A DNA stretch of 64,000 nt from Gammaproteobacteria bacterium (GTDB lineage Bacteria; Pseudomonadota; Gammaproteobacteria; Xanthomonadales; Marinicellaceae), in the NCBI GenBank assembly GCA_024280395.1, contig JAJRQG010000121.1, positions 1 through 64,000 on the forward strand, read 5' to 3'. Made by a program: the position numbers and the translations under genes. Below the pieces are notes generated by a model, which was given only the letters and a program-made list of their open reading frames with translations, was not told the origin of the DNA and did no database searches. Below are positions 1 through 8,106 of the stretch, one piece after another. Numbering within the stretch: position 1 is the first letter of the stretch; each line of letters begins with the position of its first letter.

Positions 1-88
1 CGCTACTTTGAATGATGGTCAAACTGTAGAGTTTGAAGTTGGTGAAGGCCAAAAAGGACCATGTGCTACAAACGTAGTTCCACAATAA
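1..88 (+). CDS. cold-shock domain protein, C-terminal end (partial)
   Basis: This is the last 28 codons of a gene that enters from before the window; reading in frame from base 2 to the TAA at 86-88 gives an ending with LNDGQTVEFEVGEGQKGP and then ATNVVPQ. That matches the C-terminus of CspA-type cold-shock proteins (small five-stranded OB-fold proteins that bind single-stranded RNA/DNA and melt mRNA structure). The RNP motifs lie upstream and cannot be seen. A strong intrinsic terminator follows after about 25 bases, so it is probably the last gene of its transcript. Which csp paralogue it is cannot be told from this fragment. Confidence 0.85.
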   Translation, partial: ATLNDGQTVEFEVGEGQKGPCATNVVPQ

Positions 89-111
89 GTAAGTAAATAT
101 TGTGATTTATT

Positions 112-142
112 AAAAAAGCGCACTTTTAGTGCGCTTTTTTTT
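112..142 (+). terminator. rho-independent terminator of the csp gene
   Basis: A 12-bp stem, AAAAAGCGCACT (113-124) pairing with AGTGCGCTTTTT (128-139) across a 3-base loop, runs into a tract of eight T. It lies 24 bases after the csp stop codon on the same strand. Confidence 0.9.
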
Positions 143-232
143 GTTCTAAATTTCTAGTCACCGTATGAACTGACAAGGAATTATTAAAAGATTTTTACCA
201 TGAAGGTCTTGAAGAACATGAAGGGTTTAAAA

Positions 233-356
233 TAACGCTTAGGTAACCGGCAAATAACCGAGTAGTAAGCTTGTTTATTGTAGTTATTAGTAGCGCTATA
301 TAAAAGAGCGAATTCAACTAAACGGTTATTTGTCTGGTTGACCTTTTTGTTAGCTT
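233..356 (-). other. attC-like recombination site
   Basis: Read on the minus strand the order is AAGCTAAC (R''-like), a five-A spacer, GGTCAACCAGACAAATAACCG-type left arm (343-323), a loop of about 60 bases, the right arm CGGTTATTTGCCGG.. (260-242), the spacer TAAGC and GTTA (R'-like, 236-233). The arms pair as GGT/ACC, AACC/GGTT and a 10-bp CAAATAACCG/CGGTTATTTG helix. One unpaired C and one unpaired A occur only on the left arm, like the extrahelical bases of attC; the AAAAA/TAAGC pair of spacers resembles the unpaired central spacer. Length of about 124 bases is within the attC range. Confidence 0.5.
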
Positions 357-735
357 ATTGTTTATAGAGTTCAATACTTATATCAGGCTTTATTTGTACT
401 CTCACTCCTTGATTGATTGAGTATGATGTATCAAATTTCTCAATAATCTGCCTGCCCGGATGAAAGTCTAATTGTTCGATTTTACCAGTTTTTGAAAATG
501 TTATTTCAGGACATTGATTTATTTTTAGATCAATAATTGTATTCTCTGATTCATTTTCCCGCATTAAACTAAAATATACTTCACCATCATACTGAAATAC
601 ACTTATTATTAGTTTCAATCCATCTTTAGTCACTTCGTACGTGTGCTCAACACCGTCTTTATCTGCTGTCGGCACAACTTCTAAGCACTCTAGTAAATCT
701 ACTGGATCCCATTCAATCATATTTTTTAAGCTAAC
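235..735 (-). mobile_element. lone integron-like gene cassette
   Basis: A 500-bp unit on the minus strand holds one small gene (stop at 355-357, ATG at 718-720) followed at once by an attC-like stem. The cassette start reads GTTAGCTT (735 to 728). The R''-like box after the gene reads AAGCTAAC (356 to 349), its exact reverse complement, overlapping the stop codon. That is the relation expected in an integron cassette: in the excised circle the terminal G joins TTAGCTT to form an R' box that pairs fully with R''. The distal cut would lie in GCG|TTA at 236/235. No integrase gene and no second attC are visible, so it would be a single cassette inserted outside an array. This is inference from sequence architecture; the fold was judged by eye. 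Confidence 0.55.
355..720 (-). CDS. hypothetical protein, probable cassette-encoded
   Basis: A 121-residue soluble protein that I do not recognise. It begins MIEWDPVDLLECLEVVP, has alternating hydrophobic strands with charged turns through the middle (LKLIISVFQYDGEVYFSLM), and ends VQIKPDISIELYKQ. It has no signal peptide, membrane segment or obvious catalytic motif; the pattern suggests a mostly beta fold. ATG at 718-720 lies eight bases inside the putative cassette start with no clear Shine-Dalgarno sequence, which is common for integron cassette genes. The stop codon overlaps the R''-like box of the attC-like site. Orphan small proteins of this kind are typical cassette cargo; an immunity- or inhibitor-like role is possible but nothing here shows it. 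Confidence 0.6.
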   Translation of the reverse strand: MIEWDPVDLLECLEVVPTADKDGVEHTYEVTKDGLKLIISVFQYDGEVYFSLMRENESENTIIDLKINQCPEITFSKTGKIEQLDFHPGRQIIEKFDTSYSINQGVRVQIKPDISIELYKQ

Positions 736-1032
736 AACTTATTAATAGTGCATTACTGCACTTTATTGTTGGTTTTGCGTATTTAAATGCTTGGTTTTTC
801 ATGGTTTTCAGTATAACACAGTAAAATCTTCGTTAAAAGGACATATATTTTGCGTTTAAAAAAGTATTTATCGTGTTAATTGTGCGCTGATGCTTTTATT
901 TACGCTATTAATTAGGTAAATGTGCATTATTATTGAATGATTGGGATTAGTTTGCTTTTTGTAATTACAAGAGACCTTTGCATTATTTGCGCTTTTTTAC
1001 ACGATTTGCTCTACTAAAAAATCTCTGTGTAG

Positions 1033-1090
1033 CTCTGCGAATCCTCTGCGAACCTCTGCGAACCTCTGCGAACCTCTGCGAACCTCTGCG
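1033..1090 (+). repeat. 10-bp tandem repeat, CTCTGCG core
   Basis: The heptamer CTCTGCG occurs six times; the last five are spaced exactly 10 bp (unit CCTCTGCGAA), the first is 11 bp before the second. It lies in the gene-free stretch downstream of narI. The similar words GAAGAACATGAAGG near 208-224, beyond the cassette, look like another short degenerate repeat. No function is evident. Confidence 0.85.
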
Positions 1091-1168
1091 TTCCTTAAAG
1101 GTTTACAACGAATCCAAAAATAATGATATGCCTATAACCCCCGAGAAAACGAAGATCCAATTTTAACT

Positions 1169-1203
1169 AAAAAATCTGGATCCCCGCTTTCGCGAGGATG
1201 ACA
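1169..1203. repeat. REP-like palindromic fragment
   Basis: The stretch has the hairpin CCCCGC-ttt-CGCGAGG followed by ATGACA. It resembles half of the perfect palindrome at 8022-8096 (shared pattern: TCATTCCCGCG..GCGGGAATC, read on the opposite strand). It lies just past the narI stop codon on the transcribed strand, where such elements often stabilise or end mRNAs. Confidence 0.55.
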
Positions 1204-1209
1204 ATATTA

Positions 1210-1881
1210 TTAACCGCGCTTGCGAACGATTTGATAACCTTTTCTAAATAAATATTTACCTGGAGCACTCCAGATATGTACCAATCTTGTAAATGGAAAG
1301 ACCAAGAACATGGTGAGTCCTAAAAAGATATGTAATTTAAAAATTAATGGCTCATGGATAATAAAATCCGCAGCGCCTGACCTAAATGTCACAATATGTT
1401 GTGCCCAGTTGGCCAAAGCTATCATTGAGCTGCCATCTAAATGTTGTGCAGATACTGGTAGAGTTAATAAACCCAGACACAATTGTACAAACAAAAGTAA
1501 CAAGATAAACAAATCTGAGAACTTGGTTGTAGCTTTCACACGAGGATTGGTTAAACGGCGGTGAATCAATATGACCATGCCGATAAAACACAATGTACCA
1601 AATATGCCACCAGCTATCATGGCCATCAATTGCTTTTGACCTGCTGTCATAAAGTGATGGTAAACACTTTCGGGCGTTAATAAACCGACCAAATGACCAA
1701 AGAACAACAAGATAATGCCGACATGAAACAAGTTACTGCCAACGCGCATGCCTTTTGAGCTGAGCATTTGGCTGGAACCTGCTTTCCAGGTGTATTGGTC
1801 TCTGTCGTATCTAAATAAGCTACCCAATAAAAAGACGGTTGTAGCAATGTATGGATAAATTCCGAATAAAAAATCGTTCAT
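1210..1881 (-). CDS. narI: respiratory nitrate reductase gamma subunit (cytochrome b)
   Basis: NarI anchors the NarGHI complex in the inner membrane, oxidises quinol at the periplasmic side and passes electrons through two b haems to NarH. The 223-residue length and five hydrophobic segments fit the family. Four histidines, H53, H63, H184 and H202, keep the 10- and 18-residue spacings of the known haem ligands. The conserved LFHVGIILLFFGHLVG and FKLHIFLG...FPFTRLVHIWS segments are present. It is the last gene of narK1-narK2-narGHJI; its ATG follows the narJ stop by one base, so translation is probably coupled. Confidence 0.97.
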   Translation of the reverse strand: MNDFLFGIYPYIATTVFLLGSLFRYDRDQYTWKAGSSQMLSSKGMRVGSNLFHVGIILLFFGHLVGLLTPESVYHHFMTAGQKQLMAMIAGGIFGTLCFIGMVILIHRRLTNPRVKATTKFSDLFILLLLFVQLCLGLLTLPVSAQHLDGSSMIALANWAQHIVTFRSGAADFIIHEPLIFKLHIFLGLTMFLVFPFTRLVHIWSAPGKYLFRKGYQIVRKRG

Positions 1882-1882
1882 G

Positions 1883-2611
1883 TTATTGCTCCTGTGCTAT
1901 GTGTTTTTCTTGATTGATGGGATGATTCGGCTGCGAATGTGGATTGGATGAATGGATATTCATGGCAATTTTTTGATGCAGATAATCTTTTGATTTGAAT
2001 AAATTCTTACCGAAAGCCTCTGGCTCTTCCCAATTTTCATCGACACTTTCAAAACTGTCTTCTTCTTTTTCGGCAGCTACAATCTTCTTGATTTCTTTGC
2101 GATTGACTTTGGCGTCCGCTATTTCAACCAATGCTGCAAAGATATGCTCATAATCTAGATCTTTTTTAGCCAAACGCTCTCTGATCAACATCAATACTTT
2201 GGCAGTTTCACCCAAAAAGTGTGAAGCTTGCGCTAAGTTTCCAGTAGATAAAAACTCTAAAAATACGGGCAAATAATCTGGCAAATCAGATGTGCCAACA
2301 TCTAAGCCATTGGCATTGTACATTTCCATTAAATCAATCATGGCTTGCCCACGATCACGGGACTCCCCATGAATGTGTTCAAACAAATGTAATGAATGTG
2401 CAGCACCACGATCAAAGGTGGCGACATAGCTTTCTTGCAACTGGATTAAATCATCTGTACGTAAACGCTTGAATAACTCACCAATGCCTTTAAGTTTCTG
2501 TTTTGATAGTATTTTTTCATCTACCAATAAGGATTCTAACTCGTCTAAATGTTCAATCCAATCGGCTTGAGGATAAGACAATAATACGCTTAATACTTTA
2601 AATGTTTTCAT
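1883..2611 (-). CDS. narJ: nitrate reductase molybdenum cofactor assembly chaperone
   Basis: NarJ is a cytoplasmic chaperone that binds the NarG N-terminus and allows insertion of the Mo-bis-MGD cofactor before the complex docks on NarI. The start chosen is the ATG at 2609-2611 (MKTFKVLSVLLSYPQADW), giving 242 residues. A good AGGAGAAG ribosome-binding site lies just upstream within the end of narH. A longer in-frame extension to 2677 would overlap narH by 65 bases and lacks the family start. The helical core and the ERGxxHSLHLFEHIHGESRDRG-like segment (here ATFDRGAAHSLHLFEHIHG) are typical. The C-terminal 40 residues are acidic and low-complexity, as in many NarJ proteins. Confidence 0.95.
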   Translation of the reverse strand: MKTFKVLSVLLSYPQADWIEHLDELESLLVDEKILSKQKLKGIGELFKRLRTDDLIQLQESYVATFDRGAAHSLHLFEHIHGESRDRGQAMIDLMEMYNANGLDVGTSDLPDYLPVFLEFLSTGNLAQASHFLGETAKVLMLIRERLAKKDLDYEHIFAALVEIADAKVNRKEIKKIVAAEKEEDSFESVDENWEEPEAFGKNLFKSKDYLHQKIAMNIHSSNPHSQPNHPINQEKHIAQEQ

Positions 2612-2612
2612 C

Positions 2613-4214
2613 TTATTCTTCTCCTGAATCGTTATACATGGGCAATACATTTGAACCTTGCCCACGGACATTACCACTCATGGTATTGCTCTGCTTGGTG
2701 GTATCAAATATATTCAACTTAATGCCTTCACCAGATCTACCATGGCAACCATTACCAAAACTAAAGCCACATGAGCCTTTGTTTTCTGCAGCAATTTCAT
2801 TATCAAATGCTGTTTTTCCCGCATATTCACGGTGGTTGGTCGGAATCACAAATCTGTCTTCGTAATTGGCCAAAGCAATGATGCGATACATGTCATCCAT
2901 CATGTGCTCTGTGACACCATGTTCTGCTAGCATCTCTAAATCAGTGACACCTTCAACGGTTTTCTTGCGCATAAACTCTCGCAATAAAATCATCGTTTCC
3001 AAAGCATTCTCAACTGGTCTTTCTTCACCTGCTGTGAGCATGTTAGCCAAGTATTTAACCGGAATCCTTAAATCTTCAAATTTAGGGAAGAATCCATTGC
3101 TGCCAATCTGACCTTTTTGCATTGCGGTTTTAATTGGAGACAAAGGTGGCATATACCAAACCATTGGCAAGGTTCTATACTCAGGATGTAATGGCAGGGC
3201 TACTTTCCATTCCATTGCCATTTTGTAAACTGGTGACTCTTTGGCGGCTTCAAGCCAAGATAAAGGAATGCCATCAGCAAGTGCCTGTTTTTGTACCACT
3301 GGATCATGTGGATCAAGGAACAAATCTAATTGTGCTTGATACAAATCTTGTTCATTTTCAACACTGGCGGCTTCTAAAATCTTGTCTGCATCATATAACA
3401 TAACACCAAGATAACGAATACGACCCACACAGGTTTCAGAACAAACGGTTGGTTCGCCTGCTTCTATACGCGGATAACAGAAAGTACATTTTTCAGACTT
3501 TCCAGATTCCCAATTGAAATAAATTTTCTTATAAGGACAACCCGATACACACATTCTCCAACCACGACATTTGTCTTGGTCGATTAATACAATGCCATCT
3601 TCTTCACGTTTATAAATTGCTCCAGATGGGCAAGTTGCCACACACGACGGATTCAAACAATGTTCACATAAACGTGGCAAATACATCATGAAGGTTTCTT
3701 CAAACTGTCCATAGATTTCTTTTTCGATGTCTTTGAAGTTGTAATCTTTAGAACGCTTGGAAAATTCACCACCGAGAATTTCTTCCCAGTTGGGTCCTTT
3801 TGTGACCTTTTCCATCACTTCACCGGTTATCGCCGAATGTGCTCTGGCTGTTGGCGGTGTGGGTTGTTCTGCGGCATTTTGTAAATGTGCATAATCAAAA
3901 GTAAATGGCTCGTAATAGTCATCAATCTCTGGCAAATCTGGATTGGCAAATATTTTGCTTAATAATTTAAGTTTACCACCCATTTTAGGCTTGATACTGC
4001 CATTGGCCATTCTCTGCCAACCACCGTTCCAACGCGCTTGGTTTTCCCAATCATCAGGAAAACCAATACCTGGTTTTGATTCAACATTGTTAAACCAAGC
4101 ATATTCAACGCCTTCGCGTGATGTCCAAACATTTTTACAGGTGACGGAACAAGTATGGCAACCAATACATTTATCGAGATTTAGGACTTTGCCTATTTGT
4201 GCTCTAATTTTCAT
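2613..4214 (-). CDS. narH: respiratory nitrate reductase beta subunit (iron-sulfur)
   Basis: NarH relays electrons from NarI haems to NarG through three [4Fe-4S] clusters and one [3Fe-4S] cluster. The first cysteine set is at C16, C19, C22 and C26. The middle block (about 180-265) has CEHCLNPSCVATCP, then CRGWRMCVSGCP, where tryptophan replaces a cysteine as in the family's [3Fe-4S] site, then CTFCYPR and a final C-x3-C. At 533 residues it is slightly longer than the E. coli protein (512), through a longer N-terminal region and a Gly/Cys-containing tail. Its ATG overlaps the narG stop by four bases (ATGA), showing coupling. It is cytoplasmic, in the NarGHI complex. Confidence 0.97.
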   Translation of the reverse strand: MKIRAQIGKVLNLDKCIGCHTCSVTCKNVWTSREGVEYAWFNNVESKPGIGFPDDWENQARWNGGWQRMANGSIKPKMGGKLKLLSKIFANPDLPEIDDYYEPFTFDYAHLQNAAEQPTPPTARAHSAITGEVMEKVTKGPNWEEILGGEFSKRSKDYNFKDIEKEIYGQFEETFMMYLPRLCEHCLNPSCVATCPSGAIYKREEDGIVLIDQDKCRGWRMCVSGCPYKKIYFNWESGKSEKCTFCYPRIEAGEPTVCSETCVGRIRYLGVMLYDADKILEAASVENEQDLYQAQLDLFLDPHDPVVQKQALADGIPLSWLEAAKESPVYKMAMEWKVALPLHPEYRTLPMVWYMPPLSPIKTAMQKGQIGSNGFFPKFEDLRIPVKYLANMLTAGEERPVENALETMILLREFMRKKTVEGVTDLEMLAEHGVTEHMMDDMYRIIALANYEDRFVIPTNHREYAGKTAFDNEIAAENKGSCGFSFGNGCHGRSGEGIKLNIFDTTKQSNTMSGNVRGQGSNVLPMYNDSGEE

Positions 4215-7200
4215 GATGCACCTCCAACTTCAGTCGCCTTTTTATCAACGGGTTCATTTTTCCATTCAATCTTATTCATCTTTCTGACCACAACAAACTC
4301 ATCGCGGTTAGAACCCACTGTTCCATAATAATTAAAGCCATAAGACAACTGAGCATATCCACCCACCATGTGTGTGGGTTTAACCACTGCTCTGGTCACA
4401 GAATTATGAATACCGCCACGGAAACCTGAAGTTTCAGTTGTTGGAGTATTGATTATTTTCTCTTGTGCGTGATACATCATGCTCATGCCTTCGGGCACGC
4501 GCTGTGAAACCACCGCTCTGGCTGCAATCGTACCATTGACATTGAATAATTCAATCCAGTCATTGTCGACCACATCCATCTTCTTGGCATCAATTTCAGA
4601 AATCCAAACAATCGGACCACCACGAGATAGCGTAAGCATCAATAAGTTTTCAGAATACGTTGAATGAATCCCCCATTTCTGATGTGGCGTAATGAAATTC
4701 AATGCAATCTCTTTGTTTCCATTGGGCTTTTTGTCTTTAATTGGCGCAATTGTACGGGTATTAACCGGTGGCTTATAAACACAAAAGCCTTCACCAAAAT
4801 CACGCAACCATTTGTGATCTTGATAAAAATGTTGGCGACCAGTTAAAGTTCTCCAAGGAATCAATTCATGTACATTGGTGTAACAAGCATTATAACTCAC
4901 GTGCTCATCTTCTAACCCAGACCAAGTTGGTGAAGAAATAATCTTCTTGGGTTGTACTTGAATATCATGGAACCGAATCTTTTCATCTTCTTTGGGCTTG
5001 GCTAAATGTACGTGTTCTCTGCCAGTAAATTTCTCTAATGCAGCCCACGCTTTAACGGCCACTTGACCATTGGTTTCAGGAGCCAAAGCCAAAATAACTT
5101 CAGTTGCTTCAATGTCCGTTTCGATACGTGGCTGATCTTTTGAAACACCCTCGTCACGAACTTTTCTATTGATGCTTCTTAGCATTTCCACTTCTTTATC
5201 AGTATTCCAAGAGATCCCTTTACCACCATTGCCCAATTTTTCTAACAAAGGACCTACTGAGGTAAATTTCTTAAAAGTATTGGGGTAATCACGCTCAACT
5301 TCCACCAAGTTTGGCATGGTTTGGCCTGGGATTGGGTCACAATCACCTTTGTACCATTCCTTAACATCAAAAGCTTGCGCCAACTCACCTGGAGTATCGT
5401 GTTGCATAGGAATAGTGACAATGTCTTTTTCAACACCCAGATGTCCGACACATACTTCTGAGAATTTTTCAGCCAACCCTTTAAAGATTGCCCAATCACT
5501 CTTAGATTCCCATGCTGGATCAACTGCTTTTGATAAAGGATGGATAAACGGATGCATATCTGAAGTATTCAAATCATTTTTCTCATACCAAGTCGCTGTT
5601 GGCAACACAATATCTGAATACAAACATGTGGTTGACATACGGAAGTCTAAAGTCACCACTAAATCAAGTTTTCCTTCAGGGGCTTTTTCGTGCCATTTAA
5701 CATCTCTTGGCAACTCTTTGCCCATCCCTGCAAGGTCTTGGCTCATCACGGCATTCTGAGTACCCAGTAAATGTTTGAGCATGTATTCATGACCTTTACC
5801 ACTAGAACCCAAAATATTTGAACGCCAAATAAACATATTTCTTGGAAAGTTTTTAGGATCATCTGGATCCTGACAAGAAAACTCTAAATCTTTAGATTTT
5901 AATTGTTGAACTACATAGTCAGCCGATGACATACCTGCTTGCGCAGCTTGCTTAGTTAGCTCTAATGGGTTTTCCTTCAACTGAGGACATGAAGGCAACC
6001 AACCCATTCTTTCTGATCGTGTATTACAGTCAATTAGGGAATAATTATCCCAGTCTTTCTTGTCTGCTAATGGCGAAATCAATTCATTAATTTCTAATTT
6101 CTCATAACGCCATTGATTGGCGTGATTATAAAAGAATGAAGTGCCATTCATGTGACGTGGTGGGCGCTGCCAATCTAGACCAAATGCCAATGGCAACCAT
6201 CCTGTTTGAGGACGGAGTTTTTCTTGGCCAACATAATGTGCCCAGCCGCCACCAGATTTACCGACACAACCACACATCATCAGCATATTCATGATGCCAC
6301 GGTAGTTCATGTCCATGTGATACCAATGGTTCATAGCAGCCCCAATGATAATCATTGAACGACCGCGTGTTTTATCTGCATTTTCTGCGAATTCTTTGGC
6401 GATGCGAATCACCGTGTTTTTATCAACACCAGTGATTTGCTCTTGCCAACCAGGCGTATATGGTTGGTCATCGGCATAATCTTTGGCGCAATTTTCATCA
6501 CCTAAGCCACGATCCACACCATAATTAGCCATCATTAAATCAAATACTGTGGCGACATATTTATCGCCGTCTTTGGTTTTGATTTTACGCACAGGAATTT
6601 TGTGTTTGATTATATCTTCATGATCGGTGTGCTGGAAAATTTCATGTTCATGTTCTTTATTAGCAAAATAAGGGAATGAAACTTCAATCACTTCATCGTG
6701 CTTATCAATTAAGGTTTTAACTGGCCAAATTTCTGAACCATTCGTATTGTCTTTGGTTTCAAGATTCCATTTGCCCTTTTCACCTTCTTTTTTATCTTCC
6801 CAACGAGAGCCAATGGTTCCATTAGGAACAACCAATTTATCGGTATTCTCGTCAATCAAAATTGATTTCCAGTCGGCTTTCTTTTGCCCTGCCAACTCTT
6901 CAATATCACTGGCACGCAATGTACGTGTTGCTACATAACCTGTTTCATGTTCATCCAAGCAGATTAAAAATGGCATATCCGTATAGGTACGGCAATAATC
7001 ATCAAAATATTGACTGACATTATCGCGGTGAAACTCAGTTAGAATAACATGACCCATGGCCATAGCAAGAGCAGCATCTGTGCCTTGTCTGGCTGGCAAC
7101 CATTCATCGGTTAACTTAGCTACTTCTGAATAATCAGGAGTTACTGATACAGTTTTAGTGCCTTTGTAGCGAGTTTCTGTGAAGAAATGCGCATCGGGAG

Positions 7201-7987
7201 TTCTGGTTTGAGGGACGTTAGAACCCCAGGCAATAATATAAGATGAATTGTACCAATCGGCACTTTCTGGTACGTCTGTTTGTTCACCCCATGTTTGTGG
7301 AGATGATGGTGGCAAATCGCAATACCAATCATAAAAACTGAGACAAGCACCACCAATCAAAGACAGATAACGTGAACCAGCGGCATAAGAAACCATGCTC
7401 ATTGCAGGTATTGGAGAAAAACCAACCACTCTGTCTGGGCCATATTCTTTAATCGTATGCACATTGGATGCCGTGATGATTTCATTCACTTCATCCCAAT
7501 CAGCACGAACAAATCCACCTAAGCCACGAACTTGTTTATAAGAATTGGAATCTTCTTTGTCATCCATGATGGACTTCCAAGCCAATACAGGATCAGAGTA
7601 TTTTTCCTTAGCCTTGCGCCACAAACGCATTAAACGACCACGAATCATCGGATATTTCAAACGTGTTGCGGAATACAAATACCACGAATAACTGGCGCCA
7701 CGAGGACAACCACGTGGTTCATGATTAGGCAAATCATCGCGTGTACGTGGATAATTGGTTTGTTGGGTTTCCCAAGTGACCAAACCACGTTTAACATAGA
7801 TTTTCCAACTACATGAACCCGTACAGTTCACACCATGGGTTGAACGCACGATTTTATCATGCGACCAACGGTTTCTATAAGCACGTTCCCAACCACGATC
7901 TTCGTCAGTTGTGATGCCGTGACCTTCAGCAAATGTTTCTGGCTTTTTCTTAGTTAAATAAGTTAGCCTATCTAAAAATTGACTCAT
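4211..7987 (-). CDS. narG: respiratory nitrate reductase alpha subunit (Mo-bis-MGD)
   Basis: NarG is the catalytic subunit that reduces nitrate to nitrite at a Mo-bis-MGD centre on the cytoplasmic side. The 1258-residue length matches membrane-bound Nar. The N-terminus has the FS0 ligand set H51-x3-C55-x3-C59...C94, with the NarG-type histidine in place of the first cysteine. The block SFYDWYCDLPPSSPQTWGEQ (about 217-236) holds the conserved aspartates around the Mo ligand. No twin-arginine signal is present, which separates it from periplasmic Nap. A GAGGGG ribosome-binding site precedes the ATG. Maturation would need NarJ plus the Moco genes moeA, mobA and moaACDE of this window. Confidence 0.98.
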   Translation of the reverse strand: MSQFLDRLTYLTKKKPETFAEGHGITTDEDRGWERAYRNRWSHDKIVRSTHGVNCTGSCSWKIYVKRGLVTWETQQTNYPRTRDDLPNHEPRGCPRGASYSWYLYSATRLKYPMIRGRLMRLWRKAKEKYSDPVLAWKSIMDDKEDSNSYKQVRGLGGFVRADWDEVNEIITASNVHTIKEYGPDRVVGFSPIPAMSMVSYAAGSRYLSLIGGACLSFYDWYCDLPPSSPQTWGEQTDVPESADWYNSSYIIAWGSNVPQTRTPDAHFFTETRYKGTKTVSVTPDYSEVAKLTDEWLPARQGTDAALAMAMGHVILTEFHRDNVSQYFDDYCRTYTDMPFLICLDEHETGYVATRTLRASDIEELAGQKKADWKSILIDENTDKLVVPNGTIGSRWEDKKEGEKGKWNLETKDNTNGSEIWPVKTLIDKHDEVIEVSFPYFANKEHEHEIFQHTDHEDIIKHKIPVRKIKTKDGDKYVATVFDLMMANYGVDRGLGDENCAKDYADDQPYTPGWQEQITGVDKNTVIRIAKEFAENADKTRGRSMIIIGAAMNHWYHMDMNYRGIMNMLMMCGCVGKSGGGWAHYVGQEKLRPQTGWLPLAFGLDWQRPPRHMNGTSFFYNHANQWRYEKLEINELISPLADKKDWDNYSLIDCNTRSERMGWLPSCPQLKENPLELTKQAAQAGMSSADYVVQQLKSKDLEFSCQDPDDPKNFPRNMFIWRSNILGSSGKGHEYMLKHLLGTQNAVMSQDLAGMGKELPRDVKWHEKAPEGKLDLVVTLDFRMSTTCLYSDIVLPTATWYEKNDLNTSDMHPFIHPLSKAVDPAWESKSDWAIFKGLAEKFSEVCVGHLGVEKDIVTIPMQHDTPGELAQAFDVKEWYKGDCDPIPGQTMPNLVEVERDYPNTFKKFTSVGPLLEKLGNGGKGISWNTDKEVEMLRSINRKVRDEGVSKDQPRIETDIEATEVILALAPETNGQVAVKAWAALEKFTGREHVHLAKPKEDEKIRFHDIQVQPKKIISSPTWSGLEDEHVSYNACYTNVHELIPWRTLTGRQHFYQDHKWLRDFGEGFCVYKPPVNTRTIAPIKDKKPNGNKEIALNFITPHQKWGIHSTYSENLLMLTLSRGGPIVWISEIDAKKMDVVDNDWIELFNVNGTIAARAVVSQRVPEGMSMMYHAQEKIINTPTTETSGFRGGIHNSVTRAVVKPTHMVGGYAQLSYGFNYYGTVGSNRDEFVVVRKMNKIEWKNEPVDKKATEVGGAS

Positions 7988-8021
7988 AATTTAAACCCCT
8001 CAGTTTAATGTAAATATTTTT

Positions 8022-8096
8022 CGTCATTCCCGCGAAGGCGGGAATCTGTTTATTCTCCATGTCTTTCAGGAGATTCCCGCCTTCGCGGGAATGACG
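8022..8096. repeat. perfect 26-bp palindromic repeat between narK2 and narG
   Basis: Arms at 8022-8047 and 8071-8096 are exact reverse complements over 26 bases, separated by 23 bases. Each arm holds a nested hairpin, ATTCCCGC-gaag-GCGGGAAT. The element sits in the 119-bp gap between narK2 (ending 8107) and narG (starting 7987), inside the presumed nar transcript. Palindromes with TCATTCCCGCGAA words are widespread bacterial intergenic repeats. A role in differential stability of the narK and narGHJI parts of the mRNA is plausible but inferred. Confidence 0.95.
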
Positions 8097-8106
8097 GTGT
8101 CTTTAT

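Larger units (their letters stand above)
721..1209. other. 489-bp intergenic region with repeats
   Basis: I find no convincing gene here. It contains a small AGTGCA..TGCACT palindrome (747-762), an AT-rich stretch of about 220 bases, the short-period tandem repeat at 1033-1090 and a REP-like sequence near 1169-1203. A 62-codon open frame across 978-1166 is mostly produced by the tandem repeat and is not credited. Confidence 0.6.

Noticed and set aside
1033-1090. Short evenly spaced repeats considered as a CRISPR array
   Set aside because: The unit is 10 bp with no spacers and there are no cas genes.
978-1166. 62-codon plus-strand frame downstream of narI
   Set aside because: Mostly translated tandem repeat (repeating CEPLR words) with no ribosome-binding site.
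2612-2677. 22-codon extension of narJ into narH
   Set aside because: The family start MKTFKVLSVLLSYP with a good ribosome-binding site is at 2611; the extension has no support.
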